A stretch of DNA of 64,000 nucleotides from Hippasteria phrygiana (taxonomy: Eukaryota; Echinodermata; Asteroidea; Valvatida; Goniasteridae): contig JAZGUH010000564.1 of the NCBI GenBank assembly GCA_037893225.1, positions 1,798,001 to 1,862,000 on the forward strand, given 5' to 3'. Positions 1 to 12,231 of this stretch are shown here, piece by piece. Each line of letters starts with the position of its first letter. Within the stretch, counting starts at the first letter, position 1. The notes beneath the pieces are model-generated. The model worked only from the letters and a program-made list of their open reading frames with translations. It was not told the origin of the DNA and made no database searches. Made by a program: the position numbers and the translations under genes.

Positions 1-2019
1 TTGCGCACATGGACCGATTGTGCCCAACACCTACATGTACATGGTGATATTTATGGTAGCTGCATTTCATTTTTAAAATAGTTTCATTCCACAATGGTTA
101 TGTGCAGAGTTGTAATAAAGTCAATCACAATTCACTTCACAATTCTGGTCTCAAGCCATGTAACAAGCTATTCAAACACTATAACAAAAGCATTTTTCAT
201 CCCATGTAGCTTGTGAGCTGACTTGTGATCTCACTTGTGATTGACTTGATTACAAGTCTGGGGGGGGGGGGGGGGTTGGTTCCTGTTATCAACTTGGATG
301 AGAAATGTGCAGTATGATGATGATGCTGTACTTATAATGCCACAGAGATTTTAAGACAAACTATGTATTCCAGAAAATAATATAAATAAAAGGGATTTGA
401 CAAGTACTGATTTCATGACCAATTGTGTGCACTAAGGTTATACTTGACTTTTAATTAGTCATTTAAATTGACTTATTAAAAAAAAAATGTTTTAAGCAAA
501 TGGTACAATGGTAAACAAATTTTTAAAAATCGATTGAAAAAAAAAAAAAATCCGATTGAAATTTTTTTATATCCGACTTTTTTTTAAAAGAAAATCATGA
601 TTTGTATAAACCCTGCATAAGAGAAATGACTTACACAATGTAGAAGTATCTCATCAACAACTGTGAAAAGCTTGTAATTTGACCTTCATGATGCCACCAT
701 ATGCCACCATATGATATCACTATATCAACGCACATCACAATTAAATCTATTATCCAAAAGATTTGACTTTTCCAAGAATGCAAGTGGTGTTGGCTCTCAC
801 ATCTGCTACAGATCAAACGTAACAAGCATTTTACTTTGAACATCCGGTAACACCGGAAGCAAATGTCAAACGAAAACACTTCCCAAAAAAAAATGTACAT
901 TAAAATAAAATATATGATCACTAAACGTCACCATACATTTGAAAAATCTTGTTTATTGATGTTTTCTGCATAAAAGTTGACCGTCATGACACACTCAACA
1001 GCTGCGCATGTCAACCAAGTTATTGTTCGAAAGATGTGGTCATTCTTTCTTAAGAATTGAGGAGGACCCTGACATTTTGTTAAACAGGCAAATTTTAGTG
1101 GCAATGTATTTATTGGGACTCTAGCTACCTCCCATAAAAATACAACTAAAATCAACCTTGGGGAAATATGTTAAGTAATTGAAAAACAAAGAGATGCACA
1201 ATTTATATTGAAAGGCATGCATTTCTGACACCTATAAGCTAAATCATACCCTTTGAAAGATTGGGAAAGGGTCCTCACAAATGTTCAATTAAAATTAATA
1301 AAAAAATGGCTAATTCAAAAACTTAATGAAGACTATGACCAAAATTATCATGATAAACGAGTTTTTTAAGGATGTCGTCGTCATCGTCATTGCATAATCA
1401 TTGTCATCATTATCAAAGTACCAATTTAAACGGCTTCTGCCCCCAAAACTGTTGAAGATTTTCGGGAAGAGATGACTCTAATAGATATTGACAAATGTAT
1501 TTCAATTACCATTTTAGAGTGGTGTGATGGGTGCGGGGGCATTGTGTCATCCCCCCCCCCCCCCCCCCCCCCCCATTGAGGCCTTTTCCCTCCACCACTT
1601 GTGCTCCCCCATCCTACCCCCATCCAATTAGAACTTTGGGAGAGAAAGAAATGCACAGCAGCAAAAAATCGGGGTAAAACTGTATGGAATTAGCCGTATT
1701 GAGGGTAATTTGGTATTATTTTTTTACAGAAATGTAAACTTTTCAAAGAATCGCATAAAACCCTAAAATCAGACACCAACTAAGGACAGATTTTGTCGGC
1801 AAGTTATTTTATCTGGCTGCAAAATAATATAAATCCGGTTAATAACATCAGTTCGGTTAAAATATGGCAATAACTGAGTCTGATCGAGTAAAATAAAAGT
1901 AACAACTCAGCTACATCGGTTTTACGTGAGATGCTCTATTGCCCATATTGGAATCTGACCAACTTATGAGCCTGTATTGGCTAATCATTATTCCAATTTG
2001 GGCATCAGTAACTGAATAA
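1..2019. other. Intergenic, no gene recognised
   Basis: AT-rich DNA with A/T homopolymers, a 16-nt G run at 260-275 and a 24-nt C run at 1551-1574. Open frames are short and show no domain or splice-bounded structure. I see no supported gene. Confidence 0.6.
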
Positions 2020-2021
2020 TA

Positions 2022-3049
2022 CAGTGAAACGCCGCTATAACGAACATCGCAGGATCCACAGATTTTGTTCGGTATAGTGATCATTCGGTATAGCGATTTT
2101 CAGCTGCCGGTGACTTAAAGGGACGCATTGCTTTGGATGTTGCGATTTGGGCTATAAAACTGAAATGGATATGGTTGGGAAGCTTTTTTTAACAGTAGAA
2201 TATAAAGATTCACATAACTATCCCTTCAAATTGCGTGGTTTTTGTTTAATTTCGTGACAAATAACGGTCCGCCATTTTGTAGAACCAAATTTTTGACTTC
2301 ACAAAATGGCGGACAATGTTCACCAGTCGTATTTCCAGTCGCATCTGGTTGAAGTACGTTCTGTTGATCCATTTTGATGTACTGTGGCACGGCGCGCAGC
2401 ACTGGCGATATGTGTCGCGAGGTAGAGAATTGTACCTGGCGATCATCTGATAGGTTCACAAGGCCACTGGCTGCGGTGCCAGCCTAAAGACTCTTACAGC
2501 GTATTTTGCGCATTATTTAATTAGACAGTGGTATTTAGTACTGGAAATAAGTCTATGTTTCGCGGGTCAGATGTCAGGGGTAAGCGCACAATTTTTTGTT
2601 TTGTAATCACTACTCACTAATTACAACACATTATACGTGTTTTTTTTGCATGAACAACTCTTATCAAAGATAAGGAACATTTCTAAACAGCAAAATTTCA
2701 TGACATTTGAAGGCAATGTGTCCCTTTAAGGACGACTTTAAATATGTGCCGGCCATTGAATCATGTAATTACATGTTCATACTTTCTAAGCTTACCGAAT
2801 TCTTAATCAAAAGTTGGCTTTTCCCTTCTATTCCTACGGGAAATAATAGCCACCTGTCACTCTTCAACATAAAGCTGCGGCCGTTTAAGAATTACAAACA
2901 GCCCAAATGCCCAGTACATTTTTGTAATCTGTTGCCTTTTTTCAACAACAATGTTTGGTAAATTTCGTACACAATTTGGGAGCCAAGGATGGTGTTCGGT
3001 CTAGCCGAATGTTCGATATAGCGGTGTTCGATATAGCGGCGTTCCACTG
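2022..3049. mobile_element. mariner/Tigger-like MITE with TA target duplication
   Basis: The ends are inverted repeats: the left begins CAGTGAAACGCCGCTATAAC and the right, reverse complemented, begins CAGTGGAACGCCGCTATATC. Both sides carry the dinucleotide TA (2020-2021 and 3050-3051), the duplication left by Tc1/mariner elements. The CGCTATAACGAA-type terminus resembles pogo/Tigger families. No transposase frame survives, so it is non-autonomous. A second, TTAA-flanked element sits inside it at 2119-2725. Confidence 0.8.
2119..2725. mobile_element. TTAA-flanked MITE nested in the mariner-like element
   Basis: TTAA stands on both sides (2115-2118 and 2726-2729). The ends are inverted: AGGGACGCATTGC on the left, and AGGGACACATTGC after reverse complementing the right. 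TTAA duplications are made by piggyBac and Kolobok transposases. The 607-bp length and lack of a coding frame make it a MITE. It inserted after the outer element arrived. Confidence 0.72.
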
Positions 3050-3051
3050 TA

Positions 3052-4345
3052 GCACAAATCGTCATTTTTAAGAGCTTAAATCACAATCAAATTGGTTGAA
3101 ATTTTGTGTGTTCAGGACAACCATATAAAGGTTTCTGAGTAGAAATTTGATTAACTAAAATGTCATTTTTATGTCAATTCTTACTGGACTACGACCCAGG
3201 TCCAAACAAGATTCATGTATCTACTAACAATCTGATGTTACAACCATTTCAATTTGAAAATCCGCTAACCCTGTAAGTAAAGGTCAAAAACAAAATAATA
3301 ATAAATATAAATTTTTAGTATTTTTTCTACTTCATTACGTCGTCATGACGTCACTACGACTCATCAACTATTGGCATAATTGCATTTATTTACATACGTG
3401 TACAACCATACCACTTACCCCAAAAATGATCACATGGTCTTGATCATATTATGGGTAAAAAGTAGTTAGTTTCAAAAACACATGACCACTATTAGACTTC
3501 CCAGTTGTTGATGGCAAGTTCAAAAAGGGGGAAGAGGTGAAGCGTACTGCAATTGACTTTTCACATAATTAACATTCATTAGATTACTACGATCTGCCCT
3601 GTGTGCAAATCAATGTCTAAATTCGATTTACACCAATATCAATATCTATTGGCCAGTTTGTAGTCCAATTATTAAAATCTTGTTAATCAGTTTTAATGGA
3701 AAACAAACTAGGCAAGTCGATCAGTGTCAGTGTCATTTTATCATGTGTTTAATGAAGAGTTTGTCTTTGTTTTCAAGTTATGTCCAGGAATCTCTTTTCT
3801 TTTCTTAACACTCGACTACTGCAATAATGTGTTTAAAATAAACTTGATATGAGTTTGCATGTAGTCCAACAACTCTTGAAAAAAGTTATAGGAAAACAAA
3901 TTGAAAAAAAACCAAGAGGTGTTTTGGCTGAAGCCCAAACACCCAATAATCACATAAATAGATACCCGTCTTTTTATGTGATTCTTTCTCATTCGAAAAC
4001 TTACTTCTGCCTCGATCATTACTTTTAGGACATTTCCTCGAACCCCCAATCAATCGTGCTTAAAAAATCTCAACCTCGTGCCAAAATATCCGGGCTCTCC
4101 TGTCACTCCACTCCAGTTAGTCGTGTATTTTTTCGTGCCTGTGAAAAGATTCACTTTTCTCGATATATTCGTTTAGTCTGAAGTTTTTTAAACATCGCCA
4201 TTGTTGACCAGTTGGGTGCTGCACTTCTTAGTCGTGACATTTTACTGTTGTGGGCAGTAAAAAAGCGACAAAAGCCAGCAACAAAAAGACGGTGCATGAC
4301 CCGTTCCTTTTTTGCTGTGCGTGTGTGTGACAGGATATTCCTAAC
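3052..4345. other. Intergenic, nothing recognised
   Basis: AT-rich, with only short random frames and no clear repeat partner elsewhere in the window. It leads up to the first coding exon at 4346, so a promoter or 5' UTR for that exon could lie in the last few hundred bases. I see no TATA or CCAAT arrangement strong enough to call. Confidence 0.5.
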
Positions 4346-4421
4346 ATGGCGTCCGAGCGGAACGGCATGGTCGAGAATCAAGCTCAACACGGCGGTACAA
4401 AGGTGTGTTCCAGCAGAACAT
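4346..4421 (+). CDS. First coding exon of an unrecognised gene
   Basis: An ATG followed by GCG opens a frame starting MASERNGMVENQAQHGG and ending at a consensus donor, T|GTAAGT, after 25 codons plus one base (phase 1). The intact short frame, Met-Ala start and strong donor are what a first coding exon looks like. I recognise no domain. The partner exon must begin with two leading bases; neither exon at 11.4 kb nor 12.2 kb fits directly, so the next exon is unknown. The start is chosen because it is the only in-frame ATG that gives the whole open stretch before the donor. Chance occurrence remains possible. Confidence 0.4.
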
Positions 4422-4776
4422 GTAAGTCTTTGAACATTTTTTTCGTGCATGTTGATTTCACGCATCAAACCAGGAGGGGATTCTTTTTTAGGTTGATATG
4501 TCTCATCTAAAGTGAATAACTTTATATTACTAAAAGATATAATCTAAAGAAATGCCGTCCGCACTCAACAAAGTTGATTTTTTCAGTTGTGTTTTAAAGG
4601 ATCGGAAAAGCAAACACATTTTTCCTATTGTGGAGTCTGCAAGCCTCTCAAACAGTAATGCTGTTATTCTTGCTTTCTCACCTCTATCGTACAAAAAGAT
4701 CTGCTCTGCGGAAACTAAATTATTATTAGCAAATAAATCGAAATATGGGAAGTATTATTAGATAACTAACCAGGGT

Positions 4777-4900
4777 AACTGGTTTGCGGTAGCACCATGT
4801 GAATTAAATCTCTTTTGTGAATATATGTGGTTCTGAAAAGAACCAGAAGCATACGTTTCAGATAGTATGCTCTGCCCGTCGTCAGGAGAATGAGGGATTC
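4777..4900 (-). repeat. Repeat end with histone-type stem-loop, probably Penelope-like
   Basis: Read on the minus strand this has a GAAACGT motif, then GGTTCTTTTCAGAACC (4844-4829): a 6-bp stem and TTTC-type loop like the histone mRNA 3' stem-loop. A purine block AAAGAGA follows about 13 nt later, then CACATGGTGCTACCGCAAAC. The same order recurs at 40515-40640 and, less completely, near 63385, so this is a dispersed repeat. GACGACGGGCAG upstream of GAAACGT resembles the ribozyme-like ends described for Penelope-like elements. The family assignment is inference. Confidence 0.5.
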
Positions 4901-5454
4901 CAACGGTGAAGCTGGCTTATATGGTGTCTGGAAGCGGTGAAGCGTGAGAAGGATGCTTGATGATCATTAAGGCATGTCAGTCTGAAGGAAGGGAGCGAAG
5001 GGGGAGGTTGCCAGGGTATAAGGGGACTGATAGGCTGGAGAACTAAGTGTCCTAGGGTATAGGGGACCCATTGGACTGGGAGGTCTAATCGTCGTATAAT
5101 GCTTTCATATCCAGTTTGCAATTGCTTTAACTAGATCAGACGTGCCTTCTGCCTTACGTACCATTCACTAAATGTGCACAAATGTTTCAGCTATTCATAC
5201 ATGTACCTTGTGAAATCACTGAGATGAGAAAAGATCTTATGTTTTTGACAACAGAAAAGTACATTTCTAAATTTTTCTTATTGTCGTTTTACCAACAATA
5301 CATGTACTGTAAGTGCGGTCAGTGGTCGATATCCCGGCATTGTTTTTATTTTGCATTTTTTAGTACAAAGGTGCCCACCTGTTTTTCTAACATTCACCTT
5401 TGATTGATTGAGGCTGACTAGATAGTGCGTTCTTTCTAAACGCCTTCTTGGTGC
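4901..5454. other. Intergenic, nothing recognised
   Basis: No domain, repeat partner or splice-bounded exon seen. Open frames are short and overlap on both strands. Confidence 0.45.
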
Positions 5455-5709
5455 TTAACTGTGGTGGTAGTGCTGCCAAAATCTTAACCACGCCCGTTGC
5501 AACTGCTGGATGAGCGATGGCGCACCATGGGAGTCGCTCAGATGAATTCCATCCATGCACCAAAGCCAGTCGTCTCTTTCTGGAAACTCATCGGTAACAT
5601 CAATGTACTGAACGCATTTTCTTTTACATATGATGTGGATCATGTTGTTGTATCTCGCCACCGACTTCCCAAATCTATCTAAGCGTGGCAGTATTGATGC
5701 GATGGCAAA
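5455..5709 (-). pseudogene. C-terminal fragment of an SGNH/GDSL esterase-like domain
   Basis: The minus-strand reading runs LPRLDRFGKSVARYNN, then YIDVTDEFPERDDW, then DGIHLSDSHG. This is the usual end of SGNH hydrolases: a PR-x-D stretch, an IDV-D-F strand, and the catalytic Asp-x-x-His as DGIH. The nucleophile Ser block and the rest of the domain are missing. SGNH domains of this style are common in the ORF1 of CR1/L2-type LINEs and in marine invertebrate retroelements, so a retroelement source is likely. A plus-strand LINE end abuts it at 5718 in the opposite orientation, so the two are not one collinear element. Confidence 0.55.
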
Positions 5710-5717
5710 CTGGAAAA

Positions 5718-5951
5718 TGGTGGAATAAATTGGATCGGAATGTTAGAGAGACAGACAATCTTGAGGTTTTTAAAAGTAAATTGAAAACTGTCCTGTTTAG
5801 AGAGGCGTTTGCCCATCTCTTATAATTGTAAATATATAAAACTGATTTTTATGATGTTATGTAATTTAATATAAATGTAAGTGTAATTTTATGTGTATTT
5901 TGTGTACTATGCGCCATGGAGCATCTCGATGGATTTGGCGCTATATAAATG

Positions 5952-5987
<36 letters not shown>

Positions 5988-5990
5988 AAT
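5718..5990 (+). mobile_element. 5'-truncated CR1/L2-type LINE 3' end
   Basis: The frame reads WNKLDRNVRETDNLEVFKSK and continues LKTVLFREAFAHLL before a stop at 5823-5825. An FK-x-LKT-LF motif shortly before the stop is typical of the extreme C-terminus of reverse transcriptase polyproteins in CR1/L2-type LINEs. A short AT-rich 3' UTR follows with GGCGCTATATAAAT, ending in an (ATT)n run at about 5952-5987. All upstream reverse transcriptase is missing, as expected for 5'-truncated insertions. Confidence 0.72.
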
Positions 5991-6264
5991 AAAAGGATCG
6001 ACATATTAAAAAATTGTGTGTCCGTGGGTTTAGGTCATGAAAGCCCAAAAAGTATGTTCAGTGGCGTAAATCCGTGTCAGCGAGTGGGGGGGGGGGGGGG
6101 GTGGGGTATGGTGAGTGGGGCGCGGGGGATGGCGGATGACCAAAATCTCGGCCGACCAAAGAAATTTGACAATAATGGGGGTGTTGTTTATGATACAAGC
6201 TGTTCAAGGTCTGGTCACCCTACATGTATGTAGGCTGTGAATACATGCATATTGATACACAGCA

Positions 6265-6964
6265 CTATAGAGCGTGTAAGTTGACCTTGAGAACGTACGA
6301 GAGTTTATGAGAAACCGAACTTCCGGGCACCTCGAATAGGAGCTTTAACATGTAAAGCGACTAGTTTTCTTGAAATAATTTGTTTTGACGCTGTTCTTTG
6401 TACTGAAAGGTAGACAAAAACTGTTAGCAAAATATTATTTTTCATTTCAATTTGGAAATGTGAACGATATATCAAATAAGTCAAAGGAGAACGAAAAAGT
6501 CTAGTACGTCATACGTACGTCATACGTACGTCATACGCCATTGTTCTGGTGGTTCATGCGCCAGTCTTAATAGCGTAGACCATTATGCAGTATAAGGCGG
6601 TCGTCACGTATGTACGTATGTTAACTTACGTCCGCAGCGGGCGCATGCAGCACAGGGGTTTTGGGGGTCGGGCTTTTTCTCTTCCCAACAATGAGCCAAT
6701 CACGTTGCAAACCTGACGCTCAGGTCAAACATTTTTTCCTACTTTTCTTCAATATTTAGACAGTCATGCATGTTTTCATAAATAGTAAAATTTATTTTGA
6801 ATTTTTCATCCATATTTATGGCCATTTCATGGTTCAGATCTTCGTAAAAACAAAGTATTATAGAAAACAAAATCAACCACATGTAAAAGTCCTATAGCCG
6901 GTGGCTCGGAGGTGCCCGGAAGTTCAATCGTGACCTTTATGCGCGAGACTTACACGGTTTATAG
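6265..6964. mobile_element. MITE family A, full copy
   Basis: About 700 bp with imperfect inverted ends: CTATAGAGCGTGTAAG on the left and CTATAAACCGTGTAAG after reverse complementing the right. Further in, both arms carry GAACTTCCGGGCACCTC. The interior has a triple 12-mer ACGTCATACGTA near 6508-6537. A second copy lies at 29311-30870, where about 1 kb of other DNA separates its halves. No coding frame. Confidence 0.72.
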
Positions 6965-6972
6965 AATTCCTT

Positions 6973-7048
6973 AGATTCCAGGAGCACAATGACCAACACA
7001 AAGGGGGGGGGGGGGGGTGTCTCTTTGCCCCATATCATGCTTCATATG
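6973..7048. repeat. Solo arm of repeat family F
   Basis: Contains ACAATGACCAACACAAAG, a 15-nt G run, then TCTTTGCCCCATAT. The same order recurs at 15634-15690 and as both arms of a hairpin at 29610-29770, so this is a single arm of a fold-back repeat with an internal G tract. Confidence 0.6.
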
Positions 7049-10000
7049 TGCATACTTATGTCAGGTATGCAACTTGTAATTAACAAAAAACTAGGAAATT
7101 CTAATCTTTACAAGACTTTTTTTCAATTTTCAATGGCATAAGTGAAGTGAAAAATGAGGAAATCAGCTGATCTGAGTAAAAGTTGCATGGCTGATTATGT
7201 CCCTATGTTTGACAATACAACAGTGCACAGCTTTTGTACGGTTTGTGTTCCATTTTTTATACATCTTGACTGTTGGAAAGTTACAAAATAACCTTGAAAT
7301 CAGCATTTTTTTGTTTCTCACCACACAAATCTGGGGGGGGGGGGGATGATCCAATGGCCCACCCCCCTGGTCAAAAAGTGGGGGGGGGGGGGGGAGGGGG
7401 GTATATAGCTATCCAGTGAGGCATTCCAACAAAAAAAATCAATCAACATAGGGGGGTCTGGACGTTTTCGTATTTCCAAATCACAAACTTTTTTCACCGA
7501 CTAGGGGCCTTGACTTTGTCATATGTTTCACACTTTGTTGTCGTATAGATTGGGGATAACCAGTTTCCGTCACTCATAGTCTTACTGTGTGGATGTTTAT
7601 AATATTAATTGTTTGAAGCCAGAAACAAGGCCTTATAAATAGATGCCGTTTCAGTCAATCACGTCTTCAATTCAAGAAGTTCTTTTTAAAAGCCTCTCAG
7701 CTGAACAGTTAATTAGAGTAACGATTTCATTTTGTTTACATGCGATCTGCACCAAAACAGACACAACTGTCATAACGTGGATCTGGAGTGTTCGCGTACG
7801 GTTGACATCGATTCACCATACTATTTTCCATGTCAATCTGAGATAAAACCTTCATTAGCCATGCAGCCCGCTGCCTGGCAGTAAACAAAAGTACAGGAAT
7901 AATACGCAAAGGTTCCTAACATTTTTATTCACTCATTTACATATTGTGGACATGAAGTCCAACGATGATCCATAACAACAAAGTTATACAAGAAGAAAGA
8001 GACAGTCTTTTATGTAACGCTGTGGTGAATCGTTAAGCACATGTATGTCAGTAGAGGGCGCTTTAACTTCGCAATTGTTTGGTCATCTGATCTGAAGAAA
8101 CGGACACACATCTCAAAAGAAAAGCAGTCACAGCCATACATATAAACTTGGGAAATCGATATATCTATGCTTCTTCTGTGACGAAATTAAAATGGTATAC
8201 TTGGGACAGGGAACTTAAAACAGTATAATCGACCCCGCATTATAATTAATGTTAGGCAACATAAAATGAATTAGTTGTTTCTCATCAGAACCCTTGTGGC
8301 GAAAAGGTCCGTCAGGGCAATTTATATTTTATATTTTATAGAATAAAAATTTCCATATACCCAAGAATATATGTACGTCAGGACCTTTTGTATTTTATAA
8401 TTTGTACACGGCATTCAGTTGCATCCATTCAGTTGGGATCGCAATGTTTTATTCAGAACAAAGAATGAACATAGTAAAATAGCATGCATGACTATTTATC
8501 AGCAAAACCAGTAAACTAAACAAAATAAATATGCAACTGACTTGTTTTTGCGGTCACCATATCACAAACTGCTGTGCCGTGGTACTGGTAGGTACGATAA
8601 AGTATTCCATGCCGTACAACGGTGTGTCCGGCCAACAAGCAGCCCCCATGCACGGTGCGTAACACGCTGGCCACATGTAGAATTATCCACACAGCCATTT
8701 ATCACAAACTCAACCGCTGGTCCACTTCTTGTCGCAATTTGTCGAAAGTTTTGATTTAAATAGATGACTGTCCTTGTTGATCCAACTGTTTGTTGGTTTC
8801 GGCGGGATTTTGTGGACAATTAATCTTGTCGATTTTCTGGACGAATCTTATCGAGTATGAGGTTCCAAAATGCGTGTCTAGCTACTGAACTTGCTACACT
8901 GGCATTGTTCACTACACGCAGGTGGAACCCGACTATAAATTTCGGTGTTGCATGATTAATTGTCCCCCAAACAACGGACTCGCTCTGCACAATACGCACG
9001 CTCAAAAGGCCCCCCCCCCCCCCCCGAGTCCATGCTTTGCTGCATGCGCATGTATTCCCCGCCAGGCCAGCCGAACATCGACAAGACGTATACGATCTTT
9101 GTGTATACCAAGTGATTCAGACACGGATTCAAATAGCACGCGTCGTGCTGGCCAAGGAACAAAATGTATGTGTGCGCACTGTGTATGATACCAAACTATA
9201 GTAGATTTTTTGATTTTCCCGGCTTCTGGCACATGGCCACTAACGTTACTATCATTACAGTAGAGTTCACAGGGCCCGCTGTTGGGTCAGGTTGCCGGTG
9301 TTTATAATAAAAACCTCTCCAACGTGAGTTTTAACTGGCATTGTTTATAACAGAGTGTTTTATAGCGTATATAAAAAATATATAAACATTCTGCTCGGAA
9401 TTTCTGGGTGTCCGGTACATTTATATTTTAACTTTTATAATTATATAATATAAAAAAAATATCCACCCGGCACGAAAAATCCGCCCGGCCGCTGATGAGA
9501 AACAAGTAATTTATTTTAGGTTGCCTTAGTGTTTCATTAGTGTTTATTTCTACAGAAAGGATAACGGATATATTGCATGGGCACAAGAAAAACCTGGAGG
9601 TGCATGTATATGCCAAACCCAACCCCGAAAATGGAAATAAACAAGTGTGCGAACATTCTCCCTGACTTAGACATCCTGGGCCAAAACTCAGACAATCCTG
9701 GACAAAACTCGTTGGGACAACCCCACCCCCCAATCATTGTTGGTTCGGTGTGGTTAAAAGTCGACGATTGAGGAAACTCGTGCGCAGACAAAATTTTTAT
9801 TGGCGCCAAATTCCCTAACAACGGACATCAACACTGACCGGGGGAAGGGGGTGGTGGTCTACTGTTGAGGTGTCCCAGCGCCCTTTCATGTGATGACATC
9901 ATCAGCCTTCTGTCAAGTTTGGCATACCACTCTTAACATTTGAGTTACAATTTAGTTATTTGTAGAAAAATATTTCCATTTTCTAACTTTATTCACTTAA

Positions 10001-11126
10001 AGTAGCACTTCTGGTTTCCCGGGGGGGGGGGGGGGGGGGGGGGGGGTCCAAGCCAATGCGTACCGAACGCAAACCGACAATTTGCTTTTAATGAATTGTC
10101 ATGAAATCAATGTACTATCTCATATAAATAACTACCAGGACCATCGAAAAACAGTTATAACCCTTGACCCCAACTAAAAGTAAATTTGCGCCACCGCCAG
10201 CCAACTCTGGCCTATTTTTAGACCGCAACAAAAAGACCGGCAGTGTACACCCCGAAATGTACACACACAAAATGAATAGTAAAAAAATTTCGGTAAAATC
10301 AGTTTGGTAAAATATTACACAAGTTATGTAAATTATGACCAAAATATAATACGCAACTATTCTGTAAGTTTATTTTATCTTGTTTTAAATGTAATTTAGG
10401 TTTTTTACACAAGTTATGTAATCTTGCTCATGTTTTCATAGCGACCACGTAAGTTTTACACAATTCGATGTGAAATTTGTCACGCGTTGTGTAAATATTA
10501 CTTAGTTAAGGGGTATTCGACACCATGTGCTTCGCATTGATTCATAACGGACATGTCGTCCACAACGATCTTCGACGGAAAACATGAAGAAAAGCCTGTC
10601 CGAGTGGGGTTTTGATCATCTGATATGGACATTCGAAGGTAAACAATAACGTAGGCCAACATGCCACGATTTGGTACAGTATTTTTTCAGTGTAGAGCTA
10701 CCGTACTGATTTTGTAAAACATGGGCAGTGCAGGGACGCCGGTGAAAGTGTTTGAGAAAGTCAATGTAGGCTACGAGTAGTACGATGTAGGCCTATACAT
10801 TTACATGCAGGCCTGCCACACACTGTAATGTAGGCTGCAATGGTTATGGTACACAAATAGCATACACGGTTTATAAATCAGTGGCGCGGACTGTCGAAAA
10901 CGGATTTCTAATCCATGTGGCTAAAATACTGGACTTCCTTCGTATATTATTGTAAATTTTGTTATACGCAGTGGCTATTTTTACGGCAGCCGTAACGCGA
11001 CTTTCAAATGCTATTGTTACAATAGGCAGTTCCGCCACTGCGTTTATTATATTTTTGAAGCCCACAAATGTCGGAGCTGTTGCAAAGTATGTTTTTCTGT
11101 TCATGACGTCTTGCTTTATTATACAT
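7049..11126. other. Intergenic, no gene recognised
   Basis: About 4 kb with several long G or C runs (7334-7345, 7381-7394, 9010-9024, 10020-10046) and AT-rich stretches. The longest open frames lack domains and conflict with one another. Near 10.3-10.5 kb the words ACACAAGTTATGTAA occur twice, recalling sequence near 13.7 kb, which suggests a decayed repeat. No supported gene or RNA. Confidence 0.5.
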
Positions 11127-11359
11127 ATTCAAATCTCTTTTTAAAATAAAATTTGTGATTTGGTTGTATCCAAATTCATAAGATCTGGGTACAGGTGAAA
11201 TTGCTTTTGGGTCATTATTAAGGTTATTTCTTATACTAAATAAGAAATAATCCCAATAATGACCCAAAAGCAATTTCACCTGTACTAGGCCTACCCAGAT
11301 TTTATTAACTTTGGATACAATCAAATCACATATATTTCATTTTAAAAAGAGATTTGAAT
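11127..11359. mobile_element. Fold-back MITE, arms of about 110 bp
   Basis: Almost the whole 233 bp folds on itself. The left arm begins ATTCAAATCTCTTTTTAAAA; the right ends with its complement. The innermost matching block is TGGGTCATTATT, and CAGGTGAAATTGCTTTTGGG pairs in both arms. It lies just upstream of the exon at 11423, so if transcribed it would form a long hairpin in that intron. Confidence 0.8.
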
Positions 11360-11422
11360 ATAAAAAATGGCATTATTGCTGTTGTTTTTATAACTAATTT
11401 TGTTATATTCTTATTTATCCAG

Positions 11423-11540
11423 AACAAAGGAAGAACTTAGCCATACATGTTCTTCCACTCCTGTTTACTGGAAGAAGGAAGGAGGAGGAGGCCGTATCAG
11501 TTTCAGTGAGTCTTCGGGAGCATTCATGGACTTCCAGAGA
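11423..11540 (+). CDS. Orphan coding exon, unrecognised protein
   Basis: After a TTTATCCAG acceptor there is one leading base, then 39 open codons beginning TKEELSHTCSSTPVYWKK and ending SSGAFMDFQR, with a consensus donor AGA|GTAAGT (phase 0). The other two frames contain stops or run into the donor. Gly-rich and Ser-rich segments flank an aromatic patch. I cannot name the family. It does not join directly to the exon at 12232, which also wants one leading base, so an exon between them is missing or they belong to different transcripts. Confidence 0.45.
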
Positions 11541-12231
11541 GTAAGTAGCTAAATCTTACATCTTTTATTTAATTAAACGAACGGTTCGCACTCTAAATTA
11601 AGGCCTGAAACAAAGCATCAACTTTAAGACCTTCATTATAAAACCTTTTGACCCCGGTCAAAATATTTTTTTTAAATGCAAGTCACCCGTCACAAGACAA
11701 ATATGACAGGCATAATACTGTTTATGATGCACTACCATCAACTATACAATAATATACAAGTACAGTTTCAGTCATATGGACTAAAAATATGACAACTACA
11801 ATGCTCTTTGAAGGTAGTGACATTTTTGCTAGTTCTGCCCACAACTTTTCCTTTCTTAGACTGCCCATGTACTCAGCTCCAGTTCAGGAAAATTTGCTTT
11901 TTCCATGTCCTGCCCTGAGCAGCGTTGTGAAGCACATTTAAGATCTATACACTGACCAATATTTTTCAAATGCTAGTGCTAGTTTTTGCTGTAGATCTGG
12001 CATTCAGTTGAAGTGCTGTTTATAGAGGTTGCTGGGATAGCTTCACTGAATTTGCTCCGTTTGTTTCTATGTTGAAGTCTAAATCATTAAAATGCACATA
12101 AAGTTCATGCCTACATGGCTATACACGTTTAGCAAAGAAATGTTTTTCAAGTTGACTTTTTCTTTGTTGTAAATAATTGTGGATTTGGTTTATGTACACA
12201 GTATTTATATTGTTTTTTTGTACTTCTTTAG

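Noticed and set aside
4829..4844. Rho-independent-style terminator
   Set aside because: The hairpin is not followed by a T run and the DNA is euk­aryotic; the histone-type stem-loop and downstream purine block explain it better.
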